Source: a virus. Taken from it: 24,930 nucleotides of DNA. The stretch is from IMG/VR virus record IMGVR_UViG_3300047319_000568, positions 1 to 24,930 of that record, one strand, 5' to 3'. Below are positions 1-7,784 of this stretch, piece after piece (positions within the stretch are counted from its first letter, which is position 1; every line of letters begins with the position of its first letter). The position numbers and the translations under genes were made by a program. Below the pieces are notes generated by a model. It saw only the letters and a list, made by a program, of their open reading frames with translations, made no database searches and had not been told where the DNA came from.

Positions 1-1422
1 TGCGGACTTGAATTGAGCTAATGCCGTAGTCGTCCACGTAACACTGCTGGCGACGGTGAAGGCGATATTTCCGAGCCCGTCCGCGTTGTAGGTCGTGTAG
101 CGCATACCTTGGTGCGTGTGCGCCGTAAAGACTTCATTGTAGGCGGGCGAGACTCCGGTGCTGAGCGTGATCGAGGTGAGATCTTGGGCCCAAATCGATT
201 GATTCAATCCCGCATCATTCGGGAGAAGGACCGTGAAAGATCCTGCTTTTTTGGCGAACTCTAATCCCGAGCTAGTTGGACCGACGGTATCCCAATACAC
301 CGTCGGGGAACTGTCGGCATTTCGGAACACGACGCGACCGAGCGACGTGGCCTGAATCCCATTGGTGCCTGCACGTAGCGCTACTTGCGTAGCTGGGCTG
401 CCGGTAAGATCGGACCGTCCCATCGATACAGTAGTCGCGTAGAACCCGCCCAACTGAACGTCCGCATACCCGGAATAGTAAAAACCGGTATGTGTCCCGC
501 CAGGATCAGGAGCACTATCGATCTCGACCATGCCACCCGGAGCCGATGCGCCGACGCCATGCGGGCCGCCGTGCAGATGCAACGATCCGCCAAAGGCATT
601 GGTTACCGGCGCGCCGCCGCCAGCCATGATCCAGAGCTCGACACCCTCGACGTACTTGTCCGTCGTCAGCGATGGACCGGGGTAGATGTGCCAGTCCCCG
701 AGACCACCGCGCAACTGGATGTTGCCGTCCATGCCGTTGCCGTTGACGAGGTAGTCGTTCGGATCGCCAGTGATCAGTTCCCCCGAGCTGGTCATGCCGA
801 GTCCCATCATCGGTGACGTGGTGGTCAGTCCCGGAAGCGGCCACGGGGGCGCGGGCGATAGCGTGCTGCCACTGCGATTGGCCACCGTGCTATCTCCAAA
901 CCAGTACTCAAGATCGTAAGCTCCCGCCGCGCCGTGGTTGTAGTGACCGTCGGCGTTGAAGACGACCGGCGACGGCGCGGGAGAAGGATCGAAGGTGATC
1001 GAATTGCCGCCATTAAAGGCGGCCTGCAAGCTTCCACCGCCTCCGCCGCTGGTTCCTCCGCCGCCACATGCGCTGGTCGTCCAGCCAGTAGAGGAAGCCG
1101 AACGCGAGACCAAACACTGGCCATCGCTTCCCGGCGGCTGGAGCGTGAACCCTCCGAGGCCGTTCGACACGGGAATGTCGCCCTTGACGATGCCTGCAAC
1201 CGGCGGCGTCGGCGTGACGTGGTCTACGTTCGCCGCGTCAGTGTACATGCTCGCGCCGTCGCTGCAACGGTTCCAGTAGCGCGGCTTTCCAGATGGACCC
1301 GGAGCGCTCGTCTGGCAGGTGGGCGTAGTGCCCGGCCCTACCGGCGTCGCTCCGTTGTAGGCATACGCAGTGGCAGCAATGAGAGCTATGGCAACCGCGA
1401 CTACGCGGGCTTGGCGACCCAT
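1..1422 (-). CDS. Distal tail-fibre-like protein with signal peptide, partial
   Basis: The frame stays open for 474 codons from an ATG at 1422 and runs off the left edge, so the C-terminus is missing. A strong Shine-Dalgarno (GGAGGAG, 1427-1433) fixes the start, which overlaps the end of the glycine-rich fibre gene by 22 bases. Residues 1-21 look like a Sec signal peptide: basic start (MGRQAR), a hydrophobic core to about residue 18, and an A-Y-A cleavage-type motif at 19-21. A Gly/Ser linker follows near residues 119-131, then a beta-rich, Gly/Thr/Asn-rich region with several His. I do not recognise a named family. Position at the end of the tail operon suggests a fibre or receptor-binding component, or a secreted accessory protein. 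The signal peptide is unusual for a virion protein. Coding is well supported; the function is inferred. Confidence 0.72.
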   Translation of the reverse strand, partial: MGRQARVVAVAIALIAATAYAYNGATPVGPGTTPTCQTSAPGPSGKPRYWNRCSDGASMYTDAANVDHVTPTPPVAGIVKGDIPVSNGLGGFTLQPPGSDGQCLVSRSASSTGWTTSACGGGGTSGGGGGSLQAAFNGGNSITFDPSPAPSPVVFNADGHYNHGAAGAYDLEYWFGDSTVANRSGSTLSPAPPWPLPGLTTTSPMMGLGMTSSGELITGDPNDYLVNGNGMDGNIQLRGGLGDWHIYPGPSLTTDKYVEGVELWIMAGGGAPVTNAFGGSLHLHGGPHGVGASAPGGMVEIDSAPDPGGTHTGFYYSGYADVQLGGFYATTVSMGRSDLTGSPATQVALRAGTNGIQATSLGRVVFRNADSSPTVYWDTVGPTSSGLEFAKKAGSFTVLLPNDAGLNQSIWAQDLTSITLSTGVSPAYNEVFTAHTHQGMRYTTYNADGLGNIAFTVASSVTWTTTALAQFKSA

Positions 1423-2798
1423 GACACTCCTCCAGAAAATTGTGAGTTGGTACGAATGCGGAAGCCGGCGGTCGTCTTCAGCGTGATGCGAACGACTGGG
1501 CCGCCGCTCACGTCGTCGCTCATTTCCACGCCGGTCGGTACCTCGTAGCTGGTGTTTGGCATCGACGGCGATAGCGCGACGTCGACGTAGTCGAAGCCCG
1601 CGCCCGATCCGCCAGTCGCGAAGGCGGCAATTCCGCGTTGCTCGGTAGGAAGCGCTGCCGTGCCGCCCGCGATCACGAACTCGTAGACGTTACCGTGACT
1701 ACCGGTGGACCCGCTGCTTCCGCCACCAGCACCACCGCCACCAGCGCCGCCTGGGCAATTGGTCGTGTTGACGAAGACGATCCCGCCGAGCTTTTCCACG
1801 TAGGCGACGAAGAGTGCGCCACCGCCACCACCGCCTCCGCCGCCGCCACCACCGCTTGATCCAGCGGGAACGATCCCGTCACCGCCACGCGCAAGCAGAT
1901 CGGTTGCGGCGCGCAGCTTGAGCGTCTTGCCAATCAGGCAAATGATCCCGCCTCCCGCGCCGCCGCCACCACCACCGCTCGTGCCCGCGTTCGTCGCGCC
2001 ACCGCCACCGCCTGCGCCGCCGCCAAGAGCGACGAGTCCGCCGCTGCCAGCGATGAGCCCTGCGAGCTGCCAGATCGTGAAGGCAACAGGGCCGTTTTCG
2101 GCAGTGAGTGAAGCAGATCCGTTTCCGCCACCGATGCCGCCGCCGCCGCTTGAATTTCCACCGGGGCTGCCATTTCCGCCGATGGCATTCGTGTCGCTCG
2201 TACCAGGATTGCCGGGGCTGCTACCGCTGAGATTGACAGCGCCAGCTCCACCGGCGAAGCCTCCTCGGAGGGTACCGATCGCGCCTACGAGTCCCGGTGT
2301 GATGTTTTGCGCTGGGGGGCCGATGCCAGCGTTTTGCCCGTTGGCGATCAGGACGGGAGCGCCAGCACCAAGTGCGCTGCCCGTCGTGTCGAACGTGCCT
2401 GTAAAAAAGATGCGGAAGTTTTTGACTGTGTGGCTGCTGACGATGAGCTGCGCGTTGCCCGTAAAGGTGATGTTTGTCGCGCGGATGTCGCGCGTGATCG
2501 AGTAGACGTTGGCGACGGGCACCATCCCGAGCACGGTCGACGTGCCATCGAACACGAGCGCGCCGTCATCGCCGCCGCCGAGCTGGAGCGTGTCGATTGC
2601 TGCCGCGAGATAGTCGATCCAACTGCCGTGGTTGTTGAGCACCCAGTTGAGCTCGTCGGCTGGCAGTGGCTCGGTCGGGATAAAGCCCTCGTCTTGCGCG
2701 CCCGTTGATGGCGTCGACTTGTTTGGCAAGCCGCTGACGGGGCCGTGCGTGTAGTTGGTATCGGTGGCCCAGTCGGGCGGGATCGTGGGCCGGGTCAT
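1401..2798 (-). CDS. Glycine-rich tail fibre protein
   Basis: A 465-residue protein that starts within an ATGA overlap with the DUF2612 gene. Residues 1-70 are non-repetitive and contain a PLPADELNWVLNNHGSWIDYL-like stretch near 45-64, a style I know from the N-termini of fibres that dock on baseplates. Residues about 70-180 are beta-rich. Residues about 180-365 hold four glycine tracts (about 203-227, 257-284, 304-328 with 12 Gly in a row, and 349-361), separated by short hydrophobic strands. This resembles the polyglycine-II sandwich tips of some phage adhesins. The C-terminal 90 residues return to normal composition. The likely role is host recognition at the tail tip. The order after gpJ and the DUF2612 connector fits a fibre. 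The receptor is unknown. Confidence 0.8.
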   Translation of the reverse strand: MTRPTIPPDWATDTNYTHGPVSGLPNKSTPSTGAQDEGFIPTEPLPADELNWVLNNHGSWIDYLAAAIDTLQLGGGDDGALVFDGTSTVLGMVPVANVYSITRDIRATNITFTGNAQLIVSSHTVKNFRIFFTGTFDTTGSALGAGAPVLIANGQNAGIGPPAQNITPGLVGAIGTLRGGFAGGAGAVNLSGSSPGNPGTSDTNAIGGNGSPGGNSSGGGGIGGGNGSASLTAENGPVAFTIWQLAGLIAGSGGLVALGGGAGGGGGATNAGTSGGGGGGAGGGIICLIGKTLKLRAATDLLARGGDGIVPAGSSGGGGGGGGGGGGALFVAYVEKLGGIVFVNTTNCPGGAGGGGAGGGSSGSTGSHGNVYEFVIAGGTAALPTEQRGIAAFATGGSGAGFDYVDVALSPSMPNTSYEVPTGVEMSDDVSGGPVVRITLKTTAGFRIRTNSQFSGGVSWVAKPA

Positions 2799-3430
2799 GA
2801 AACAGCTCCTTCGTCCTGGGTCATCTCGCCAGCCAGGAGGCCGCCGGTGATGGTGCCGTCGTAGCCGGGAGACTGCGCGGCCGTCGGCGTGGTGATGAGG
2901 TCGGGGCGAAAGGCGTAGCCGCCCAAGATCGTCGACGCGAGCGGAGTGCCCAGCCAGACGAACGACATGCGCACGCCGGCCATCTTGGCGCGCTCGAGGA
3001 ACTCGTCTTCGATTGTCGCTGCCGGAACCGTGACGGGGCCATATCCCGTGATGACGACGGCGCCGACGTACTCGCGCGCCTCGATCGCGGTGCCCGGCAG
3101 CAGCAGTGTCGCAACGCGCAAGATCGCCGTCCGCCGTCCGCTCGATCGGTTGGTCGCGATGCGCGCGCGAATGAGCAGGTTGTAGACATTGTCGATGAAG
3201 CCCTCGCGCCCTTGGCCGACCAGACCGCCGAGCTTGTCGAGCAGGTCACCGAAGACGAGATTTTGCTGCAGCTGGCGATCGATGTAGACGTCCCATGCTG
3301 CATCTTCGACCGCCTGGAACTCGGTCAGGTACGCCGTCAGGAGCGCCGTCATCCGAGGCAGTCCCTTGTACTGCTCGAGTAGGCGCCCCAGCCCCTCGCC
3401 AACGTAATCGGTGTTCTTCGTCAAGCTCAT
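2795..3430 (-). CDS. DUF2612 baseplate / tail-fibre connector protein
   Basis: A 211-residue protein starting in an ATGA overlap with gpJ and ending in an ATGA overlap with the fibre gene. It resembles DUF2612 proteins, which take the place of Mu gp48 or P2 gpI between gpJ and the fibre. The N-terminal half is helical (LLEQYKGLPRMTALLTAYL, about residues 18-36) and is followed by DLLDKLGGLVGQGREGF (about 62-78), typical of the family. The C-terminal half is beta-rich and ends in a short Gly-rich tail. The expected role is joining the baseplate wedge to the fibre. Assignment rests on remembered family patterns plus strong synteny. Confidence 0.8.
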   Translation of the reverse strand: MSLTKNTDYVGEGLGRLLEQYKGLPRMTALLTAYLTEFQAVEDAAWDVYIDRQLQQNLVFGDLLDKLGGLVGQGREGFIDNVYNLLIRARIATNRSSGRRTAILRVATLLLPGTAIEAREYVGAVVITGYGPVTVPAATIEDEFLERAKMAGVRMSFVWLGTPLASTILGGYAFRPDLITTPTAAQSPGYDGTITGGLLAGEMTQDEGAVS

Positions 3431-4647
3431 GGCGTCACCGTGAGCGTGATGTTTGCGGTCTCGAAATCACCAATCTGTCGAAAGGTGAGCGTGATGTTGG
3501 TGGCGGTCACCGGGCTCGGCGCAGTGCCAATATTGAACACCGGAACATCGAGAACTCCGGCGACGTTGAAGGCCTCCGCCTCGACGTGCTTCCAATAGAT
3601 GGTGCTGCCGACGGTGGAGATCGCACCGAAGCCAGCGAGCGCGCTCTTGACTTGCGTGGCACCGTCGCCTGGGAACATCGTGGGGTCAGTCAAGATCGTC
3701 AGCACGATGTAGATCGGCACCGCTTCCGGGCGCGTGAACCGAATCGTCTCGGAGAAGCCCTGGTCGTCAGTGCTGGTCTCGGTGGTGTTCCCCCACGTGC
3801 CGATGCCGGCGCCCTTCTCTGCGAAGATCAGATCGGCTAGCGCCTGGTCGTCGTCGCCCGTGTTGCCGGGCTGATAGCACACCACCTCGATCGAGTGCGG
3901 CGGGATGCCGTTCGCGTCGACGACGTCGCTGTCGTTGAAGTAGACCGTGCAGTTCTTCACCTGCGACGAGAACTTTCCCGCCTGCGAAGCCTCGAACACC
4001 GCCGAGCGGATCGCGTCTGCGGTCGCGGCGCCGCCCGATTGCAGCTCTTCTTCTCGGCGCAGGCGCAGATTCGGATCGCTCTCGATGTCGCTGCCAGGGA
4101 TCCCGTCGTTCGGGTTGTTGATGCTGTTCCAGCCTGAGAGCGGCGAAGCGATCACGCTCAGCGTGCCGCCGAGGCATTGCTGCGGGCCGGTGTTTACCGC
4201 CTCCCAATTCGCCGTGATGTTTGCGGGTGAGCCACCGGTGTTGGCGACCGTGACCTTGTTGGTGAAGAGCACGCTCGGGTCACCGCCGTTGATGCTGGCC
4301 AGCATCGTCCCAGGCGCGGCGCTGAAGCCGGCATTGACGTTGCTCACGACGCCAGGCACTTGCGTCTTGGTCGCTGCCTCGCGATCTGTGCCCGTCAGGA
4401 GCGACAGGCCTTCGAGCTGGTCACCGGTCGCGATGTCCGGGTCCATGCCACCGTAGAGCGCGGCGAGGATTTGCCACACCTCGTCAAGCGCCGCGGCGAC
4501 AATGCCAGTAGCCACCGCGATCGGGTCCGGCGGCTGGAGGTCCAGCACGGGCGAGATGCCGGCGAGCTGCTCGGCCTGCATGTCACTCAAGATCACGTCG
4601 AGCGGCTTGCGCTTGAAGCCCTCGGGCAGAAGTCCGTAGGTCGCCAT
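3427..4647 (-). CDS. Baseplate J-like protein (gpJ / gp47 family)
   Basis: A 406-residue baseplate wedge protein. The N-terminus (LPEGFKRKPLDVILSDM, residues 6-22), a helical segment around 40-70 and the GDQLEGLSLLTGTDREAAT stretch (about 75-93) are typical of Mu gp47/P2 gpJ-like proteins. The central part contains RLRREEEL with a Gly-Gly-Ala-Ala-Thr following, another family hallmark, before an alpha/beta C-terminal domain. The gene starts directly after the TAA of the gp25-like gene (TAAATG) and overlaps the DUF2612 gene by ATGA. In contractile tails J-like proteins form the wedges around the hub and help trigger sheath contraction. The assignment is firm from sequence and order. Confidence 0.92.
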   Translation of the reverse strand: MATYGLLPEGFKRKPLDVILSDMQAEQLAGISPVLDLQPPDPIAVATGIVAAALDEVWQILAALYGGMDPDIATGDQLEGLSLLTGTDREAATKTQVPGVVSNVNAGFSAAPGTMLASINGGDPSVLFTNKVTVANTGGSPANITANWEAVNTGPQQCLGGTLSVIASPLSGWNSINNPNDGIPGSDIESDPNLRLRREEELQSGGAATADAIRSAVFEASQAGKFSSQVKNCTVYFNDSDVVDANGIPPHSIEVVCYQPGNTGDDDQALADLIFAEKGAGIGTWGNTTETSTDDQGFSETIRFTRPEAVPIYIVLTILTDPTMFPGDGATQVKSALAGFGAISTVGSTIYWKHVEAEAFNVAGVLDVPVFNIGTAPSPVTATNITLTFRQIGDFETANITLTVTP

Positions 4648-5067
4648 TTACGGGCCCCCAATCGTGAGCGTGCCGATAACAAACGGAACGAAGTCGCTAG
4701 ACTTCAGCGTCGTGCCATCGGCGAGCATGCAGGCAAAGACGAGTTTGGCCGCGCGCCGCGCGTCGACGGCGAGCGAGAAGCTATCAAGCGAGGCGACGCC
4801 TGGGCATGTCGTGATCACCTGCTTGAACACCTGCGCGACGATCGAGAGCGCCACCTTCTGGCCGAGAATCGACTGGAAATAGGGGATGCCCGTCGTCGGA
4901 TCGAGGAACCACTCTCCGAGGAAGAAACGGAAGCGCGTGAAGAGCAGCTGCTGCACTTCCTCGGACAGCGAAGAGCAGAGACGATCGGAACCGTTCGGTC
5001 CGATGTAGATGTCTCCAACGTTTGGGTTGTTGGCGTCAACGGACATGGCGAGTCGAAGGGACGCCAT
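4648..5067 (-). CDS. gp25/gpW-like baseplate wedge protein
   Basis: A 139-residue protein of the T4 gp25-like family. The core RFRFFLGEWFLDPTTGIPYF (about residues 45-64) and the helix that follows, ILGQKVALSIVAQVF, match the lysozyme-like fold family that nucleates sheath assembly on the baseplate. The start is taken at the ATG at 5067, which overlaps the spike stop as TGATG; a TTG one codon upstream is possible but less likely. It lies between the spike and gpJ genes, the usual place in simple contractile tails. Confidence 0.9.
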   Translation of the reverse strand: MASLRLAMSVDANNPNVGDIYIGPNGSDRLCSSLSEEVQQLLFTRFRFFLGEWFLDPTTGIPYFQSILGQKVALSIVAQVFKQVITTCPGVASLDSFSLAVDARRAAKLVFACMLADGTTLKSSDFVPFVIGTLTIGGP

Positions 5068-5783
5068 CAATCAGCCGCCTTCTCTGTCGACGATGCGCCA
5101 TGGGTTGCACCAAGCCCACCAGGAAGACCGGCGGCGGTGGCAAATGGAGTGGCAACCGGAGCGCTCAAGCTACTGAGCGCGGCTTCTACGGCCGCTGCCC
5201 ATGCGCTCATCGCTGCGCTCGCGCTCAGGTCATCGCCTTCACGCACGATGCCTTTCGTGGCGCCAGTGCCGAGATGGATCTCGCCACCCGGAGTGATTTC
5301 GATCTGACCGCTGGACGCGTCGTCCTTGCCGATCACCATGTTGGTGTCGCTGACGCTCTGAAGCGCTGCCTTGTCGGGTGCAGTCGCCGGGATGAAGTAC
5401 GCGCCGTCGAGCGTGTGCATCCCAAGATCGCCGGGGTCGCCCTGGCCGCCCGTCGAGCGCCACGCGCCGAGCGGACGCTCCGCAAAGATGAGCATCCCAG
5501 GATCGCCCTGCTGCAGCGGCAACGACATGAAGAAGCCGCCGCCACGCGGGAATGCCACGGGCACGTCTTTGAGCTTTGGCATCTGCTCGGAGACCCAGTT
5601 CGGCGGCGTCGCGCCGTCGCTGACCATCCGATTGATCATGATGGTGATCTCGACGGTCTGCTTCGACGCGTCGAAGGACTCCACGCGCGCGGGCAGCGAC
5701 ACGTGCACGTCGAGCATGTGCGCGTCGATCGCCATCTGGATCAGCTCAAGCAGCGTGACTTCTTCGGCGGCGATGTCGCTCAT
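5067..5783 (-). CDS. Gp138-type baseplate spike protein
   Basis: A 238-residue protein with a Gp138 N-terminal-like OB-fold region at about residues 25-130 (VSLPARVESFDASKQTVEI and VPVAFPRGGGFFMSLPLQQG are characteristic). A short beta segment follows (IEITPGGEIHLGTGATKG, about 161-178), then an Ala-rich C-terminus. Gp138 proteins are the membrane-piercing spike at the tip of the tail tube. The start is the ATG at 5783, in an ATGA overlap with the hub gene; longer upstream readings run through the hub gene in another frame and are Arg-rich. One His is seen in the C-terminal beta segment, but the His-x-His iron apex of P2 gpV is not obvious. No lysozyme domain is visible. Confidence 0.88.
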   Translation of the reverse strand: MSDIAAEEVTLLELIQMAIDAHMLDVHVSLPARVESFDASKQTVEITIMINRMVSDGATPPNWVSEQMPKLKDVPVAFPRGGGFFMSLPLQQGDPGMLIFAERPLGAWRSTGGQGDPGDLGMHTLDGAYFIPATAPDKAALQSVSDTNMVIGKDDASSGQIEITPGGEIHLGTGATKGIVREGDDLSASAAMSAWAAAVEAALSSLSAPVATPFATAAGLPGGLGATHGASSTEKAAD

Positions 5784-6718
5784 GTGTATTGCCTCGCCAC
5801 CGCGTTGACGTGCCAGTCGTCGGCCCAGCTCTGGCCGACTTTCTCGCACTCGGTCAGGTAGTAGCCGCCGTTGAAGTTCGCCGACTCGAGCGCAATCTTC
5901 CGGCCCGGATCGAGGCCAGGGATTAGCATCGCCTTCAACTTCAGGATGCCGGGGTCTTTTGGCTTGACCTTCTTCGTGGTCTGCTTGGCACCGGGCGCGA
6001 ACTGCTGCGGATTGCCGAGGGACACCGTTGCGTCGATCGCCGCCTCCGGCGAATCAAGAAGGCCTGTCGACGGCGTGAGCCGGATCGCGCTCTGGTTCAG
6101 CGGCGCGCCCTTCTGCAGGAGCTGCAGCGCGCCACGCTGAATCGACCAAGTCAGCCCAATCGAGTTGAGCAAACGCGTGAGCGCTTTCGACGCCGAACCA
6201 TCGAGCGTGAACGAATGCGCAAGCACCGAGCCGATGCCCGCGATCTGAGCGGTCGCTTCGAAATTGGCGGCGTTGCCGAGTCCAATGCCCATGGCATCAG
6301 CACACTTCTTCAGGATGTCTCCGATGCGCGCGCCGGCGTTGTACTGCATGCCCGGCGAGAAGCGCGCCTCACGATAGGAGCGGCCGCCATCATCTCCGCT
6401 GAGCGTCGTCTTCCAATCGGTGTCATCGCGAAAGCTGGCCACCTCGCGCAGGTCGCCCGAGAAGATGACGCTGGTGTTGTCCTTGTAGCCGGCCTCGACC
6501 TGCACCGGGATACCCACCAGCTTGCTCGATGACGCGTTCGGCCGGTTTCGCTTGAGCAGCTCAGCGCGGTGGTCCTGGCTCAGGTTCCAGATCGTGAGCA
6601 CGCACTTGTTGGGCTCTGGCTTGAGCGTCGACAGCACCTTGAATTCAACGTCGAGATTGCTCACGTCGAGATCGCCCACGATCACGCGCCATGCCCTGGG
6701 AAAGAGCTGCGAGCTCAT
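5780..6718 (-). CDS. Baseplate hub protein (gpD / gp27-like)
   Basis: A 312-residue hub protein. The N-terminal part (WRVIVGDLDVSNLDVEFKV, residues 10-28) followed by LTIWNLSQDHRAEL (about 41-54) is the familiar opening of phage protein-D-like hubs. Further on come VQVEAGYKD and VIFSGDLREV, which form the beta-barrel region. The C-terminal region, AMLIPGLDPGRKIALES, is also typical. The hub forms a trimer at the distal end of the tube and carries the spike, which is the next gene. It starts in an ATGA overlap with the plug gene and ends in an ATGA overlap with the spike gene. Confidence 0.88.
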   Translation of the reverse strand: MSSQLFPRAWRVIVGDLDVSNLDVEFKVLSTLKPEPNKCVLTIWNLSQDHRAELLKRNRPNASSSKLVGIPVQVEAGYKDNTSVIFSGDLREVASFRDDTDWKTTLSGDDGGRSYREARFSPGMQYNAGARIGDILKKCADAMGIGLGNAANFEATAQIAGIGSVLAHSFTLDGSASKALTRLLNSIGLTWSIQRGALQLLQKGAPLNQSAIRLTPSTGLLDSPEAAIDATVSLGNPQQFAPGAKQTTKKVKPKDPGILKLKAMLIPGLDPGRKIALESANFNGGYYLTECEKVGQSWADDWHVNAVARQYT

Positions 6719-7092
6719 GTGAATGCTCCTCCCGGCTGGAGGTCTGGATCGTCGGCGGTGATGTACATGAGCAGCACGCGCTGCCCAAGCTCCTCCGGCG
6801 AGACGATGTCCGCGGCCTGGTCGGGCGTCGGCGCGCTCATGTCACAGCACGCGAGCACGCCCTGCGGCACCGCCTGATTGGTGCGAAAGCGCCGCAGGAG
6901 CGGCCACGAGACCACCAGCTTCACGAGCTCGCACAGCGGGTTGCCGTCCTGGTCCTCGACATCGAGGTACCAGCACGACTCGCGATCGCTCCACTGGAAG
7001 GTGAGCAAGTACTCGAGGCCATCGAGCTGCGTGGTCTGCTCGAAGCGCTTGTCAGTGGCGGCCGCGTCGGTGTCGATCACGAGGTAGCTCAT
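6715..7092 (-). CDS. Baseplate plug-like protein
   Basis: A 125-residue protein whose N-terminal half (FEQTTQLDGLEYLLTFQW, about 17-34, then CWYLDVEDQDGNPLC) and PLLRRF motif match the small family annotated as phage baseplate plug, named after the cyanophage Pam3 plug. That protein sits in the hub channel. The ATG at 7092 overlaps the previous stop as ATGA, and the gene ends in an ATGA overlap with the hub gene. Three Cys (about 40, 54 and a CC pair near 80) are present; whether they pair is unknown. Its place between the Dit-like and hub genes supports the call. Confidence 0.78.
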   Translation of the reverse strand: MSYLVIDTDAAATDKRFEQTTQLDGLEYLLTFQWSDRESCWYLDVEDQDGNPLCELVKLVVSWPLLRRFRTNQAVPQGVLACCDMSAPTPDQAADIVSPEELGQRVLLMYITADDPDLQPGGAFT

Positions 7093-7784
7093 CCGCCACC
7101 TCCGAAGAGACCGCCGATAAAGTTGGCCGTCTTCAGGAGTGCCGACTTCATCTGCTGCTGTTCGGTCTGCGTCGCTGCCTTGGGCGCCTTGTTGCCGCGC
7201 TTTTTGGTCTGCACCTTCGACGGCAGCGCCTGCACCGTCTGTGTGTCGACGACGACGATCTCCTTGAAGTCGACTGTGAAGCGAAGCGCGTTGGCCGTCT
7301 CGACGCTGCGCGGGCTGGCAAAGTTCTCGATCACCATGTTCTTGTAGGTGGCGAGCGAGGTGGTGATTGTGAACACCGCGCCGGCCAGCGCCGCATCGAC
7401 GAGCACGCCGTAGACGTCGCGCATGCGGTCGAATTGGGTGGAGAAGCTCACCGCCTGCCAATCGACCTGCAGCGCTCCGCCGAAGAACGGCGCCTCCAAG
7501 ATCCCCGTCTGGATGGGAGCGGAGAACTTGCCGACTTGGGCGGTGACGCCGTTCGCCTGCGACTTCGGCGCCGACAACGGCGTGTTGGTTACCAGGCCCT
7601 CGATCGACAGCCGGCGCGGAAGCGGGCGGATGTAGTCGGTGACGTTCTGCCCGCTCTCGACGCGATGCTCGGTGACCTGCGCGTTCGCCTGGTGGTTCTC
7701 GTTCACCGACGCGTCGAGGTACACGTTCCCCGTCGAGTCGTCGGGCATCTCGTACGAGAGCAGCACCTGTGCGGGCTCGGCCAT
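7089..7784 (-). CDS. Dit-like tail/baseplate protein
   Basis: A 231-residue protein with a Dit-like N-terminal domain: EHRVESGQNVTDYIRPLPRR (about residues 39-58) followed by LSIEGLVTNTP. This is the signature of the domain found downstream of tape measures in simple myoviruses. The C-terminus is basic, then Gly-rich (FIGGLFGGGG). The expected role is linking the tube to the hub. The ATG follows the tape-measure TAG with no gap, and the 3' end overlaps the plug gene by ATGA. The N-terminal domain call is good; the exact position in the baseplate is inferred. Confidence 0.8.
   Translation of the reverse strand: MAEPAQVLLSYEMPDDSTGNVYLDASVNENHQANAQVTEHRVESGQNVTDYIRPLPRRLSIEGLVTNTPLSAPKSQANGVTAQVGKFSAPIQTGILEAPFFGGALQVDWQAVSFSTQFDRMRDVYGVLVDAALAGAVFTITTSLATYKNMVIENFASPRSVETANALRFTVDFKEIVVVDTQTVQALPSKVQTKKRGNKAPKAATQTEQQQMKSALLKTANFIGGLFGGGG

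Noticed and set aside
1800-2170. Short tandem CCG/CCA repeats as a mobile or CRISPR-like repeat
   Set aside because: They are simply the antisense of glycine codons in the fibre gene, with no regular spacer structure.
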